Shown here: positions 5,973-6,180 of the stretch, in pieces
Position numbering within the stretch: position 1 is the stretch's first letter
How the letters are laid out: every line of letters begins with the position of its first letter
Origin: Prolixibacteraceae bacterium
GTDB taxonomy: Bacteria > Bacteroidota > Bacteroidia > Bacteroidales > Prolixibacteraceae
DNA: 6,180 nt
Assembly (NCBI GenBank): GCA_016788685.1
Contig: JAEUSS010000538.1
Coordinates: 1-6,180, forward strand
Direction of reading: 5' to 3'
Position numbers and translations under genes: made by a program
Notes under the pieces: model-generated
Seen by the model: the letters and a program-made list of their open reading frames with translations, nothing else
What the model was told of the DNA's origin: nothing
The model's database searches: none

Positions 5973-6180
5973 ATGAATATTACCAGAGAAAACATCGACG
6001 AACTGAATGCCATTCTCACTGTATCGATTGAGAAAAATGACTACGAAGCTACTGTAAACGATGTTCTGAAGAACTATCGTAAAAAAGCGAATATGCCGGG
6101 CTTTCGTCCCGGAATGGTTCCGGCCGGACTGATTAAGAAAATGTACGGAAAAGCTGCATTGGCAGAGGAAGTGAATAAAA
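5973..6180 (+). CDS. tig: Trigger factor, N-terminal part (cut by window edge)
   Basis: Ribosome-bound chaperone and peptidyl-prolyl isomerase that meets nascent chains at the exit tunnel. Only the first 69 residues are present, and the frame is open to the edge. They read as the ribosome-binding domain: MNITRENIDELNAILTVSI opens a beta strand, KNDYEATVNDVLKNYRKKAN (21-40) is a helix, and the loop GFRPGMVP (43-50) is the trigger-factor signature, with F44 and R45 as in E. coli. MYGKAALAEEVNK (57-69) is typical of the Bacteroidota version. A weak ribosome site (GCGGAAAA, about 5963-5970) precedes the ATG. TAACTTTA (5954-5961) is a near match to a -7 element, but no -33 partner is apparent, so the promoter is unresolved. 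The full protein is expected to be about 450 residues. Confidence 0.93.
   Translation, partial: MNITRENIDELNAILTVSIEKNDYEATVNDVLKNYRKKANMPGFRPGMVPAGLIKKMYGKAALAEEVNK

Overview
The window looks like ordinary chromosome from a member of the Bacteroidota, probably the Bacteroidales/Marinilabiliales side, although the exact lineage is an inference. Three things support this: a PorP/SprF-family type IX secretion protein, which is confined to this phylum; a RecQ and a trigger factor whose sequences read like the Bacteroidota versions; and two clear matches to the phylum's unusual promoter -7 element (TAnnTTTG), upstream of tatC and of the tRNA gene.

Layout from left to right. Bases 1-499 hold no convincing gene. 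They contain a degenerate pair of 32-34 nt direct repeats (7-77), a TTGAA-repeat AT-rich stretch (116-141) and a palindrome-rich segment (about 158-416) that resembles an interspersed non-coding repeat. A porP/sprF-like gene follows on the + strand (500-1453). It converges on recQ, which lies on the - strand (1642-3822). The gap between them holds degenerate 42-nt direct repeats and a strong intrinsic terminator that serves recQ. A divergent 223-nt intergenic region (3823-4045) carries the promoter for a + strand pair, tatC (4046-4909) and lptB (4934-5656), separated by 24 nt and probably cotranscribed. A self-contained tRNA-Leu(UAG) unit follows, with its own promoter and terminator (5706-5884). 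The window ends inside the 5' part of the trigger factor gene tig (5973 to the edge).

Most of the genes serve export or folding of proteins and envelope components. PorP/SprF-like proteins act with the type IX secretion system, TatC recognises folded twin-arginine substrates at the inner membrane, LptB powers lipopolysaccharide transport to the outer membrane, and trigger factor meets nascent chains at the ribosome. RecQ is a DNA repair helicase and is unrelated in role. I found no previously undescribed multi-gene system. The less ordinary material is the non-coding repeats, a one-residue shift of a conserved glutamate in TatC, the isolated porP/sprF copy, and the gene order around recQ-tatC-lptB.
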